Of a DNA stretch of 24,965 nt, positions 8,124-16,058 are shown piece after piece. Each line of letters opens with the position of its first letter. Position 1 is the stretch's first letter. Where the stretch lies: contig DAIUAL010000019.1 in the NCBI GenBank assembly GCA_036847245.1, forward strand, positions 1 to 24,965. The letters run 5' to 3'. Both the position numbers and the translations under genes were made by a program. The notes beneath the pieces are model-generated. The model had not been told where the DNA came from. It did not search any database and was given only the letters and a program-made list of their open reading frames with translations. Origin of the DNA: UBA4661 sp002405405 (GTDB lineage Bacteria > Bacteroidota > Ignavibacteria > Kapaibacteriales > UBA4661).

Positions 8124-8244
8124 TAGTTCGACATGACCCGATACAGCAACTCGACATCACAAGCAAAATAGCAACTCTTCGGTGGCAAAAGAACTTATCA
8201 GCAGTAAGGTAATCGGCCTTTTACACTTTTTATCTGTCGAACTA
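8124..8244. repeat. Perfect 10-bp inverted repeat upstream of the NarL-type gene
   Basis: TAGTTCGACA (8124-8133) and its exact complement TGTCGAACTA (8235-8244) are 101 nt apart in the gap between modC and the NarL-type gene. A related TCGACATCAC at 8151-8160 repeats TCGACATGAC at 8128-8137, at a 23-bp offset. This could be a multi-site operator for the NarL-type regulator, possibly autoregulatory. The function is inferred; only the repeats are seen. Confidence 0.45.
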
Positions 8245-8306
8245 AACATACAAAAAGCACAGAAATCTTGCACTTTTTTCTCTTATCTACTCTTCAGTGA
8301 AGATTC

Positions 8307-9026
8307 TTACCGCACCTTGACCCGTCCATGAGCGATACGCCACTCGGTATCAATATCATGCAGAAGATGTCCGTCATGCGTAGCAACAATCATTGTGCGC
8401 TTATGCTTGCGACAATAGCTAATAACCGACTCAATGAGATGCTCACCGCTTTTGTGGTCTAACCCGATGGTTGGTTCATCGAGCAACAACAAATCAGCAC
8501 ATCGTGCTAAACCTCGTGCTAATGCAACACGCTTTTGCTGACCTCCGGACAATTGATGCGACTTACGGCGAAGAAATTCTCGGATATGCGTTATCTCAAT
8601 AATCTCATCGAGAAAATTCTGTTCGGACTGTATGTGCAATATCTCAGGGAAAACCTTGGGTAAGGCAAAACGGATATTCTCTAAAACCGTCATGGTCGGA
8701 AATAATTCGGGTTGTTGAAACACCATACCGACCGGTCGTTGCTCCGGTTGTACAAATGTAGATGTTGATTGTTGCAGTGCTTCGGGAAATGCATCAAGAG
8801 CACCCTGAACTTTCGTGTGTTGCCACAGTGCACCGGAAAACTCTACATGCGTAGGCACAGCATCATCTTGGCGCTCCAACCCTGCAATGATGCGCAAAAG
8901 TGTTGTTTTGCCGCTACCGGAAATCCCCGTTAGACCAATGATCGCCGGTGTTGTGGCAGAACACTCTCCACGAATACGAAAACGTTCTGACCATACCGCA
9001 GGCGCATCACAAAAAACATGTATCAT
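8307..9026 (-). CDS. modC: Molybdate ABC transporter ATP-binding protein, short form without TOBE domain
   Basis: A 239-residue ABC ATPase that would power molybdate (or tungstate) import with the adjacent permease and binding protein. Walker A GISGSGKTT is at about residues 34-42, followed by a Q-loop (VFQQPELFPTM), signature LSGGQQKRVALARGLA, Walker B LLLLDEP and H-loop ATHD. Full-length ModC proteins are usually about 350 residues, with a C-terminal molybdate-binding TOBE/Mop region; this one stops after the ATPase domain. The ATG at 9026 lies one base after the modB stop, and the frame's upstream extension has no family content, so this start is preferred. Last gene of the molybdenum operon. 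The substrate is inferred from context and could be tungstate or sulfate-like. Confidence 0.88.
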   Translation of the reverse strand: MIHVFCDAPAVWSERFRIRGECSATTPAIIGLTGISGSGKTTLLRIIAGLERQDDAVPTHVEFSGALWQHTKVQGALDAFPEALQQSTSTFVQPEQRPVGMVFQQPELFPTMTVLENIRFALPKVFPEILHIQSEQNFLDEIIEITHIREFLRRKSHQLSGGQQKRVALARGLARCADLLLLDEPTIGLDHKSGEHLIESVISYCRKHKRTMIVATHDGHLLHDIDTEWRIAHGRVKVR

Positions 9027-9027
9027 A

Positions 9028-9729
9028 TTATGACTCTTGCGATAAAGTGGAAGAACGTTTATATACAAGTGATCGTGAAAAACGATCTTGTTGTAATCGG
9101 AATACAAATACCAAAGCAATCATACTCACGACCAATAACAACCCTGCATACCAATGCGCTTGTTCGTAGTTGAGAGCTTGCACTTCATCATACAAAGCAA
9201 TCGAAATTACACGTGTTTCGCCGGGAATATTACCACCAACCATCATAATCACACCAAATTCCCCAATGGTGTGCATCATAGTCATCACAATGGCTACAAG
9301 GATATTGCTTCGTACCATCGGAAGCAGAACGCGCCATAGAACGAGAGTAGGTGATTTTCCGCACATACGAGCCGCTTCATGTATGCCTTGCGGAATTGCT
9401 CGAAACCCCGAGATAATAGGAAGCATCATAAATGGAATATTATACAATACTGAAGCAAAGAGTATTCCCCACCATGAAAACAGTGGCTGTATGTTGATAC
9501 TCCGCAACAAAGCACCTATGAGTGTTCCCTCGCCAAAAAAAACAAGCAAGTAGAATCCCAATACCGTTGGCGGCAGAAGCAATGGCAGAGTAATAACCAA
9601 CTCAATCGCAAGTACAAGCCACCCTCGCGATAAGCTAAGCCAATAGCATAGAGGCAATGCGACGACAAACAGGATTCCTGTCGTGAGCAATGCAATCTGC
9701 AGAGTGATAAGAATGGGTGTTGTTTCCAT
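9028..9729 (-). CDS. modB: Molybdate ABC transporter permease
   Basis: A 233-residue inner-membrane permease with about five or six helices and the ABC coupling loop EAARMCGKSPTLVLWRVLLP, which contacts the ATPase. The LPPTVLGFYLL segment near residue 53 and the IGEFGVIMMVGGNIPGET segment are typical of ModB/CysT-type permeases and strongly favour ModB. It starts 59 nt after modA with no clear Shine-Dalgarno. Its stop codon is followed after one base by the modC ATG, so the two are probably translationally coupled. The C-terminal 25 residues are basic and serine-rich. Confidence 0.94.
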   Translation of the reverse strand: METTPILITLQIALLTTGILFVVALPLCYWLSLSRGWLVLAIELVITLPLLLPPTVLGFYLLVFFGEGTLIGALLRSINIQPLFSWWGILFASVLYNIPFMMLPIISGFRAIPQGIHEAARMCGKSPTLVLWRVLLPMVRSNILVAIVMTMMHTIGEFGVIMMVGGNIPGETRVISIALYDEVQALNYEQAHWYAGLLLVVSMIALVFVFRLQQDRFSRSLVYKRSSTLSQES

Positions 9730-9788
9730 GAATTAAAATATGAGTGAATATCGCGCACTACCTTGTTATACAAGCATCCTTGTACTGT

Positions 9789-10598
9789 CTATCGACCGTC
9801 AACCATTACATAACCAAATTGCCGAAACACATTATGAGCATCTTCACCGGAAAGAAATTTGACAAAATCTTTCGCAGTACTATACATGCGCTGATCCTTT
9901 GTATATACAGCACATGCACCTTGAATAATCGGTTGATGCGAATGTTCAGGCACTATCGTATAAGAACCATGATTCCGTAATGCAGGAGCAAGCACCACCG
10001 ATAGAGGCAACCACGCAAAACGCACATTACCACTGAGCGCATAATGCGCCGCCTGCATGACATTGTCGGTATATACAATATGCGGCTGTATACGTGATTT
10101 CCATTGGTACTCCGAAAAGTGATAAAGGATTGCTTCCATTGCTCGTTGTCCGAATGGAGCATGGCGCGGATTAGCTATGGCAATTTTATCGTTTGGTTGC
10201 AAAACATCTACAAGATTGCTTGTCTGTACAATACTGCCCGAATGCCACAGTACCAATTTTCCTTGTGCATACATGTGCATACGTTCAGACTTACCGGCAC
10301 GCACAAGACGTTGCGGATAGGCAGTATCACCTGCCAGAAAAACATGAAAAGGAGCACCGGCAAGAATTTGTGTGGCAAGCATTCCCGATGATGCAAATGT
10401 ACACTGCACCCGTACACTGGGATTGACCTGCTCAAATGCCTTAGCGATCAGCGGCAACGCATATTGCAAATCAGCGGCGGCAGCAACATGAAGAACTACG
10501 GGCTGAGCCGAGAGATTCTGCTGTATAAAGGCAGTACTCCAAAGGCATATCAACCAAAGACCCAAAGAGCCGGTTATATTTCGTACACTCTTACGCAT
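9789..10598 (-). CDS. modA: Molybdate-binding periplasmic protein
   Basis: A 269-residue solute-binding protein that captures molybdate (possibly tungstate) for ModBC. The signal peptide runs to about residue 32 (LSAQ), followed by the mature start VVLHVAAAADLQYAL, a hallmark of ModA. Further family features are FASSGMLATQILAGAPFHVFLAGD and IANPRHAPFGQRAMEA. There is no lipobox cysteine, so it is probably soluble in the periplasm. The ATG at 10598 overlaps the moaE stop by eight bases (ATGCGTAA), indicating translational coupling. A longer frame to 10655 would read into moaE and spoil the signal peptide. Placed between molybdopterin synthase and the permease, it links uptake to cofactor assembly. 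Confidence 0.94.
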   Translation of the reverse strand: MRKSVRNITGSLGLWLICLWSTAFIQQNLSAQPVVLHVAAAADLQYALPLIAKAFEQVNPSVRVQCTFASSGMLATQILAGAPFHVFLAGDTAYPQRLVRAGKSERMHMYAQGKLVLWHSGSIVQTSNLVDVLQPNDKIAIANPRHAPFGQRAMEAILYHFSEYQWKSRIQPHIVYTDNVMQAAHYALSGNVRFAWLPLSVVLAPALRNHGSYTIVPEHSHQPIIQGACAVYTKDQRMYSTAKDFVKFLSGEDAHNVFRQFGYVMVDGR

Positions 10599-11022
10599 GA
10601 GCCGACACCCATACTGCGCCATCATGATATACTTCTTTTTTCCAAATAGGAACACTGCTCTTTACTTCACTCATTATCCAATCTGTTGCCATAAAAATTT
10701 CTGTGCGATGCGGCGAAGATACCGCCAATACAACAGCGATATCGCCTGCATACACACGCCCAACACGATGATGTAAAGCAATAGCTTCGATACTCTGCCA
10801 CTTCATACGGGCACGCATGGCAATATCCTGCATGACAGCAAGTGCCATCGGTGTATATGCTTCATAATCGAGATATAAAACCGAACGTTCTGCCGTACGA
10901 TTGCGTACCGTACCGACAAAAAGATTGACCGCACCACAATGTGGTAATTGAACAGCTTTTGAAACCGATCCTATATCCAGCAATTGTTCCGTAAGAAGAA
11001 AAAAAGGAGAAGTATCAACCAT
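10591..11022 (-). CDS. moaE: Molybdopterin synthase catalytic subunit
   Basis: The large subunit of molybdopterin synthase; it inserts two sulfurs, delivered by MoaD thiocarboxylate, into cyclic pyranopterin monophosphate in the cytoplasm. The 143-residue length is normal. Conserved features are CGAVNLFVGTVRN, LHHRVGRVYAGD, VSSPHRTEIF and VKSSVPIWKKE; Lys121 and Lys128 match the catalytic lysines known for the family. AAGG precedes the ATG at 11022, and the gene starts 17 nt after moaD. Its end overlaps the modA start by eight bases. Confidence 0.96.
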   Translation of the reverse strand: MVDTSPFFLLTEQLLDIGSVSKAVQLPHCGAVNLFVGTVRNRTAERSVLYLDYEAYTPMALAVMQDIAMRARMKWQSIEAIALHHRVGRVYAGDIAVVLAVSSPHRTEIFMATDWIMSEVKSSVPIWKKEVYHDGAVWVSAHA

Positions 11023-11039
11023 AGATTGTACCTTGTTTA

Positions 11040-11282
11040 TTACCCTCCACTCATAGGAGGAATGATTGCAACTTCGTCATGCGGTGTAAGCACAACGGTG
11101 TCGTCTGCCAAACGTTGATTCACTGCTACTGCAAAAGAGCGTAGGGTCAATAATTCAGGAAATTCTTTACAGAGAATCCGCCGTACATCGCCCACTGTGC
11201 AACAGGGTACTTGCTTAGTATCAATAGTGTACACGCTACTGCCAACAATATCGCGAGCTACTGCAAAAAGATGAATCGTCAT
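11040..11282 (-). CDS. moaD: Molybdopterin synthase sulfur carrier subunit
   Basis: An 80-residue ubiquitin-like protein ending in Gly-Gly, which carries sulfur as a C-terminal thiocarboxylate to MoaE. The ending IIPPMSGG is typical, and an AVAVNQRLADDTVVLTPHD segment matches the beta-grasp core. The start codon overlaps the stop of the upstream ThiF/MoeB-like gene (ATGA), consistent with an E1/carrier pair made in balance. It lies 17 nt before moaE. The C-terminal diglycine is intact, so activation should be possible. Confidence 0.96.
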   Translation of the reverse strand: MTIHLFAVARDIVGSSVYTIDTKQVPCCTVGDVRRILCKEFPELLTLRSFAVAVNQRLADDTVVLTPHDEVAIIPPMSGG

Positions 11283-12061
11283 ATTATTTTCTCCGTGTAA
11301 ACACTCTCTTGCTCAAGAGCAATACTCGTTTGTTGCATAGTTTTCATATCCCACAAAAATAGTCTTGGGACATCTGCTCCCTGCCAACGCAAGCGATGTG
11401 CAATAAGCAAATGAGCCTGCCACAAAGCAATCATACTCGTTACGGTCCCTAGTGTTCCGCTGCCTGCACAATCAGATATGGCATCGGCATTTGGTTCCTG
11501 AGGAAACAGTGTACGCAGAGTAGTAGGGTGTCCGACATTGTTACTGTGCATCGGAAAGAGAGCACACTGTCCCTCAAGACGATACACACTGCCATATACG
11601 AGGGGAATAGTATATTTGGCACACACATCATTAAGCAAAAACTTCGCAGCACTATTGTCGGTACCATCAACAACATAATCAAAGTCTCGCAGAATCATGT
11701 CGGCATTATCAGCTATAATAGCAGAATATTCATTGACGGTGATAAACGGAGCAAACTCTTTCAATCGATTGCGCAGAACTTGTGTTTTCTTTACACCACA
11801 ATCATCGGGTCGGTACAATACTTGACGATGCAAATTGTGTATGGCAACAGTATCACCATCGGAAAGAGCAAGAGTACCGATGCCGCTTGCTGCAAGATAC
11901 CATGCGGCAATCGAACCGAGTGCCCCGCACCCCACCACTAATACACGCGTGTCGCGTAGAGTAGTCTGACCATCAAGTCCTATATCCGGCATCCAAAGCT
12001 GATGCGCAAAACGATCAGCATCTATCGGTAAAAAATCACTGTGGTGATTGGTATGTATCAT
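11279..12061 (-). CDS. moeB: ThiF/MoeB-family adenylyltransferase lacking the usual zinc cysteines
   Basis: An E1-like enzyme expected to adenylate the C-terminal glycine of MoaD before sulfuration. In 260 residues it has the nucleotide motif VVGCGALGS (42-50), Asp68/Asp70, NLHRQ with Arg79, Lys92 and DGTDN (132-136), all expected for the fold, and Cys198 in SDCAGSGTLG. The zinc-binding CxxC normally found before LFP is replaced by TLRT (182-185), and no CxxC is present near the C-terminus. It overlaps the preceding kinase gene by ATGA and moaD by ATGA. The symbol rests on operon context; ThiF-like activity is possible. Confidence 0.9.
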   Translation of the reverse strand: MIHTNHHSDFLPIDADRFAHQLWMPDIGLDGQTTLRDTRVLVVGCGALGSIAAWYLAASGIGTLALSDGDTVAIHNLHRQVLYRPDDCGVKKTQVLRNRLKEFAPFITVNEYSAIIADNADMILRDFDYVVDGTDNSAAKFLLNDVCAKYTIPLVYGSVYRLEGQCALFPMHSNNVGHPTTLRTLFPQEPNADAISDCAGSGTLGTVTSMIALWQAHLLIAHRLRWQGADVPRLFLWDMKTMQQTSIALEQESVYTEKII

Positions 12062-14223
12062 GATGCTTGCTCGTATTCTTCTTGCATTTCGTACACAGGA
12101 ATTTCTACGATAAATGATGTGCCTTTCCCCTCACCTTCACTTTCAGCGCGAATATGTCCCTGATGTAATTCGATAATTGTTTTTGTAATTGATAATCCCA
12201 TTCCTGTTGATGATTCACCACCGGTGGGCTGTGCAGATAATCGCTGAAAATGTCCGAAAAGTTTCTGTTTATCATCATCCGTAAGACCCGGTCCTTCGTC
12301 ACGAATTTCAAAACGCACCATATCTTGTTCTTTGGCTGTATCATTTTCCAATGTTGTCGTACGAACAACCGCCGTTGAAATCCAGATTCTCTTGCCAAAC
12401 GGTGAATACTTAATAGCATTAGACACCAGGTTATCCATGACTTGTTGTAAGCGTGTAGCGTCACCATGGATCATTGGATCGCCTTGTAAATCCAAGATAA
12501 TCTGCTGGTCTTTGAGTTCTGCCTTAGTGCGTGCCATATTCACAACCATCGTAACCAAACCATTCACATACATAGGTTGCAAATGAATTTCCATCTTGCC
12601 GAGTTCGGCGGCGGCTTGATCGAGCAGGTCAAGAATCAATTTGTACATATAGCTTCCCGACTGGTAAATATCCTTCCCCATGTCAATCATTTCTTCGGGA
12701 TCGCAGATACCGGCACCAATCATTTTGGAAAAACCAAGAATACTCGTAAGTGGATTTTTCAAGTCATGCGATGCCATTTTCAGCATATCAGTTTTGAAAG
12801 TATTTGCCGCCTGTAAATCCTTATTAATTGTTTCAAGTTCTTGTTTCTGCCTCTGAATCTCATTATTCTGATCTTGTAAAACCTGTGCAATACGCTTGCG
12901 TTCGAGAATAATGCGATACATCACAAAAATGGAAACAATAGAAACTATCAACCCGACTGCAACAATAGTAGTCAAAAACTGCTGGCGGTCTGATTTGAGC
13001 TGTTGTGCTGATGCTTGCTCACGAAGTAATTTATTCTCTTCTATTTGCTGCTTGAATTCCAGCATTCCCTGTAAACGCTCATCGCTATCGCGCGAAATAA
13101 GCTTGAGTGAATCTTCATATTGTTTTGCCATGCGCGCATACTTTAATGCTTTTGCATAATCACCGACACGTTCATAGCTCTGGCTCATGACATGAGAAAG
13201 CAGAATAAGCAATTCCTTCATATTGAATTTTTTTGCTTGCTGAATACCTTGTTCCGCAATACGTATTGCTTCGTGGTAGTTACCCATATCAGCTTCGACT
13301 TCGGCAAAAGTGACCATTTCCTCTGCGATGCCTACCTGGTCATTTCCTGCAACACATGCTTTCATTGCTTTGTCGAGATACACTCTAGCTTGTGCGAACT
13401 GCTTCGTCAAACGATAGTATTCCGCAGTATTATTGTAGATAATGCTTAACCCTTGTTGGTCATCATTGAGTGTATAAAGTTCTTCGGCACGGTGAAAATA
13501 GTATGTCATGGAGTCAGCTTGCAACAATGCCTGGTGGGCATTACCCAGAGTCACAAGAATCGAAATATACATATCACCTCTCGACTGCATTGCCAATGCT
13601 TTGTGGGCAAATTCAAGTGCACGTTGATAATTACCCAGCAACATGTATAAGCCTGCAATATTTTTGTATGCACTCGTTAGCCCTTCGCGGTCATTGAGTT
13701 TTTCATACAATCGTAACGCCTTGACAGTATAATTCATTGACTCGACATAGTTTGGCGCATACTGATACACCACTCCTAAAACACCACATGCTTGCGCAAT
13801 GAAACTTTCGTCCCCCAATTGTTCGGCAGTTGCTAGTGCTCGGAATCCTTGCTCTAATGCCTCATTCATTTTGCCTTCGATACGAAGAATATGCGCCAAT
13901 CGCATGTACGCAAGCACACTGCCCCGTTTATCGCCGACTTGTATAGCAAGTGCCAACGCAGTTCGTGCATAGCTTTCTGATTGCTCAATTGCATTCCATG
14001 ATAATAGGCGTGACAGATCCGCAAGTACCTTGACACGAATTGTATCCGGAATCTGTTTTGCAAGAACGGCACGCAAAGAGTCGATGTCTCTTCGATCTCG
14101 AATACTTTGCGCAGGCAACATCTTCACCGACCATAGGATACCACACACCACCAATACAAATGCGCCATATCGCGCAATATGCTTGTATATTTTTCTTGCA
14201 ATGATGATAAGGTTTGTAGCCAT
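12058..14223 (-). CDS. TPR-containing sensor histidine kinase heading the molybdenum operon
   Basis: A 721-residue sensor kinase. Residues 1-35 look like an uncleaved or cleaved signal sequence (hydrophobic core, LPAQS). TPR-like helices follow from about 40 to 380, with repeats such as SAYKNIAGLYMLLGNYQRALEF. A transmembrane helix lies at about 417-437, a coiled coil to 475, then HisKA with His486 in MASHDLKNPLTS. The HATPase domain shows NLVSNAIKYSPFG, DEGPGLTDDDKQKLF and STGMGLSITK. The TPR part is probably periplasmic and the kinase cytoplasmic. The ATG at 14223 is preferred to a TTG at 14337 because it begins the signal sequence. Its stop overlaps the E1 gene start by ATGA. No partner regulator is adjacent; the NarL-type gene after modC is a candidate. 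Confidence 0.92.
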   Translation of the reverse strand: MATNLIIIARKIYKHIARYGAFVLVVCGILWSVKMLPAQSIRDRRDIDSLRAVLAKQIPDTIRVKVLADLSRLLSWNAIEQSESYARTALALAIQVGDKRGSVLAYMRLAHILRIEGKMNEALEQGFRALATAEQLGDESFIAQACGVLGVVYQYAPNYVESMNYTVKALRLYEKLNDREGLTSAYKNIAGLYMLLGNYQRALEFAHKALAMQSRGDMYISILVTLGNAHQALLQADSMTYYFHRAEELYTLNDDQQGLSIIYNNTAEYYRLTKQFAQARVYLDKAMKACVAGNDQVGIAEEMVTFAEVEADMGNYHEAIRIAEQGIQQAKKFNMKELLILLSHVMSQSYERVGDYAKALKYARMAKQYEDSLKLISRDSDERLQGMLEFKQQIEENKLLREQASAQQLKSDRQQFLTTIVAVGLIVSIVSIFVMYRIILERKRIAQVLQDQNNEIQRQKQELETINKDLQAANTFKTDMLKMASHDLKNPLTSILGFSKMIGAGICDPEEMIDMGKDIYQSGSYMYKLILDLLDQAAAELGKMEIHLQPMYVNGLVTMVVNMARTKAELKDQQIILDLQGDPMIHGDATRLQQVMDNLVSNAIKYSPFGKRIWISTAVVRTTTLENDTAKEQDMVRFEIRDEGPGLTDDDKQKLFGHFQRLSAQPTGGESSTGMGLSITKTIIELHQGHIRAESEGEGKGTSFIVEIPVYEMQEEYEQAS

Positions 14224-14564
14224 TGAATACAAGAAAAACAGTCTTAGAGAGACAGGAGAAATAAAATTATGACAAGAGCGTGAAGGCACAAGACTTCCAT
14301 GTCGAAGATGCTCTACAATAAAAAAGTACGATATCAAAGTTGAGCTTTATACACAATGTTTGCACTGCTGTCTGATACACAGTAGCTCACAACGCAAGAG
14401 TTTATTGCTTCGACGAAAAATACACTGTTCATTTTGTTTTTGAAATTTTTTTTCCACACTGCCTGCGTCAGCATACACAATGGTGATAATTTGCAGTAGT
14501 TCCGGTGCATATAGGCAGAGTGTTAACTTTCTTTCATTCTTTTTTGATTATTGTCATTCCGACC
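14224..14564. other. Divergent intergenic region between the molybdenum operon and queA
   Basis: This 341-base stretch should hold the promoter of the kinase-mod-moa operon (minus) and of queA (plus). I see no ModE-type palindrome and no convincing promoter hexamers. The part next to the kinase is AT-rich, with a run of T at about 14444-14452. Paired hairpin arms at 14341-14389 are listed separately. Upstream frame extensions of both genes enter this region but lack family content. Confidence 0.5.
14341..14389 (-). promoter_or_regulatory. Alternative hairpins in the leader of the molybdenum operon
   Basis: Outer arms TGAGCT (14341-14346) and AGCTCA (14384-14389) are complementary. Inner arms CTGCTGT (14365-14371) and ACAGTAG (14379-14385) can pair with one G-U wobble on one strand and a 7-nt loop. 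The two stems share bases 14384-14385, so they are mutually exclusive. The position is 118-166 nt upstream of the kinase ATG. A regulatory leader is only an inference; it does not match any riboswitch I can recognise, including the Moco motif. Confidence 0.3.
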
Positions 14565-15938
14565 ATGCTTCCTACATCGAATACTCATACCTCTTTTCTT
14601 TCCCCTCAGGAAAGTGTTCCTTCTTTTATTCCTCGTATACCTCTTCACGAATACACTTATGATTTACCGCAAGAACGTATTGCACAATTTCCACTTGCCG
14701 AACGTGATGGCTCCAAACTCCTAATTGCAGATGCACAACAACATACTATACGGCATAGCACATTTCGTACGATTGCAGATGCACTTCCCGCTTCGGCAAT
14801 GATCGTCATGAACAACAGCAAAGTAATTGCCGCACGCATCTACTGCACTAAGGAAACAGGTGGAGCGGCAGAGATTCTATGTTTGTCGCCGATTACTCCA
14901 TCGCATGACCCGGTTATTGCTCTGCAAGCCGTAGCCACTTGTCGCTGGCAATGTATGATTGGTGGACGCAATATCCGTCAAGGTCAAACATTATATCTTC
15001 AGACACAGGATGATACGAAGAGCTTACTTGAACTTCGTGCGTTGATTATCGAAAAAAATGGTACTGATGCTATCGTAGAATTTTCATGGCAACCGGCTCA
15101 GCGAACCTTTGCAGAATTGTTGGAACAGCTTGGTCGTATTCCTTTGCCACCATATATGAATCGTGAAGCGACAGCAGATGATACCGAACGTTACCAAACA
15201 GTATATGCTTTTTTGAGCGGTTCGGTTGCCGCACCGACAGCCGGCTTACATTTTACAGAACGTGTCTTTGACGAGCTTCGTGCAAAAGGTATTCGAGAAG
15301 AATTTGTTACACTCCATGTTGGTGCCGGCACCTTTAAACCGATGCATGCAGAAATTGCTACTGAGCATACAATGCACATCGAGCGGATTACTGCATCACG
15401 TACTATGCTTGGCGCACTCGCCGAACAACTTCAATGCCGTGAGAAAGCTCTGCGCGACAATCCAACTACCGTAGAATATCCTGTTATTGGTGTTGGGACA
15501 ACATCACTTCGGACATTGGAATCCTTATACGTTTTTGGAGCAAAATTGTACATACAGCATGAGCAATATGCTCACAGCAATGAACTTTTTGTAGGACAAT
15601 GGGATGCTTTCGAGTTACAACACATCTTACCACAAGTTCCACCCGATGTCGCCATAGCGGCACTATGTTCGTGGATGGATGAACACGATATGAAAACATT
15701 ACAAGGAGAAACCCAACTCATGATTATTCCGGGATTTCCGTTTATGATATGTGATGCTTTAACGACCAATTTTCATCAGCCGCAAAGTTCGCTGATGCTC
15801 TTAGTTGCAGCATTTGTTGGTACTCCATTTTGGCAAACGATCTATAAAGAAGCACTTGCAAATGAGTATCGTTTCTTAAGTTATGGTGATACTTCATTAC
15901 TGTATCGACGTAATGTACATTTGTACTCTGGAAATTAG
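14565..15938 (+). CDS. queA: tRNA preQ1 ribosyltransferase-isomerase (QueA)
   Basis: Transfers and isomerises the ribose of S-adenosylmethionine onto preQ1 in tRNA, forming epoxyqueuosine in the queuosine pathway. From the ATG at 14565 it has 457 residues, longer than the roughly 350 of E. coli QueA. The extra length lies at the N-terminus (about 30 residues before the family start YDLPQERIAQFPLAERDGSKLL) and in central insertions. Conserved segments are GRIPLPPYM, ERYQTVYA, SVAAPTAGLHFT, LHVGAGTFKP, VGTTSLRTLES and the C-terminal TNFHQPQSSLMLLVAAF and YRFLSYGD. A GTG at 14505 would add 20 hydrophobic residues and is not preferred. No other queuosine gene is seen nearby. Confidence 0.94.
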   Translation: MLPTSNTHTSFLSPQESVPSFIPRIPLHEYTYDLPQERIAQFPLAERDGSKLLIADAQQHTIRHSTFRTIADALPASAMIVMNNSKVIAARIYCTKETGGAAEILCLSPITPSHDPVIALQAVATCRWQCMIGGRNIRQGQTLYLQTQDDTKSLLELRALIIEKNGTDAIVEFSWQPAQRTFAELLEQLGRIPLPPYMNREATADDTERYQTVYAFLSGSVAAPTAGLHFTERVFDELRAKGIREEFVTLHVGAGTFKPMHAEIATEHTMHIERITASRTMLGALAEQLQCREKALRDNPTTVEYPVIGVGTTSLRTLESLYVFGAKLYIQHEQYAHSNELFVGQWDAFELQHILPQVPPDVAIAALCSWMDEHDMKTLQGETQLMIIPGFPFMICDALTTNFHQPQSSLMLLVAAFVGTPFWQTIYKEALANEYRFLSYGDTSLLYRRNVHLYSGN

Positions 15939-15955
15939 TCTACTTTACATTGGTT

Positions 15956-15976
15956 GAATAAATAATGACTTTATTC
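15956..15976. terminator. AT-rich hairpin after queA, weak terminator candidate
   Basis: GAATAAA (15956-15962) and TTTATTC (15970-15976) form a perfect 7-bp stem with a 7-nt loop, 18 nt past the queA stop. A second small palindrome, AATGA-TT-TCATT, follows at 15979-15990. The stems are AT-rich and no uniform T-run follows, so this could equally be an operator for coaX. Confidence 0.3.
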
Positions 15977-16058
15977 GCAATGATTTCATTCATAATAACT
16001 TTTCTTCATCACGATTAATCGCCGTTGTTTGTCACTGTATGTCGTAAGGAATACTACT

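Noticed and set aside
8291..8303. Small palindrome TCTTCA-G-TGAAGA just after modC as a terminator
   Set aside because: Short stem, tiny loop and no T-tract.
14224..14564. ModE-type operator before the molybdenum operon
   Set aside because: No palindrome resembling the known ModE site was seen.
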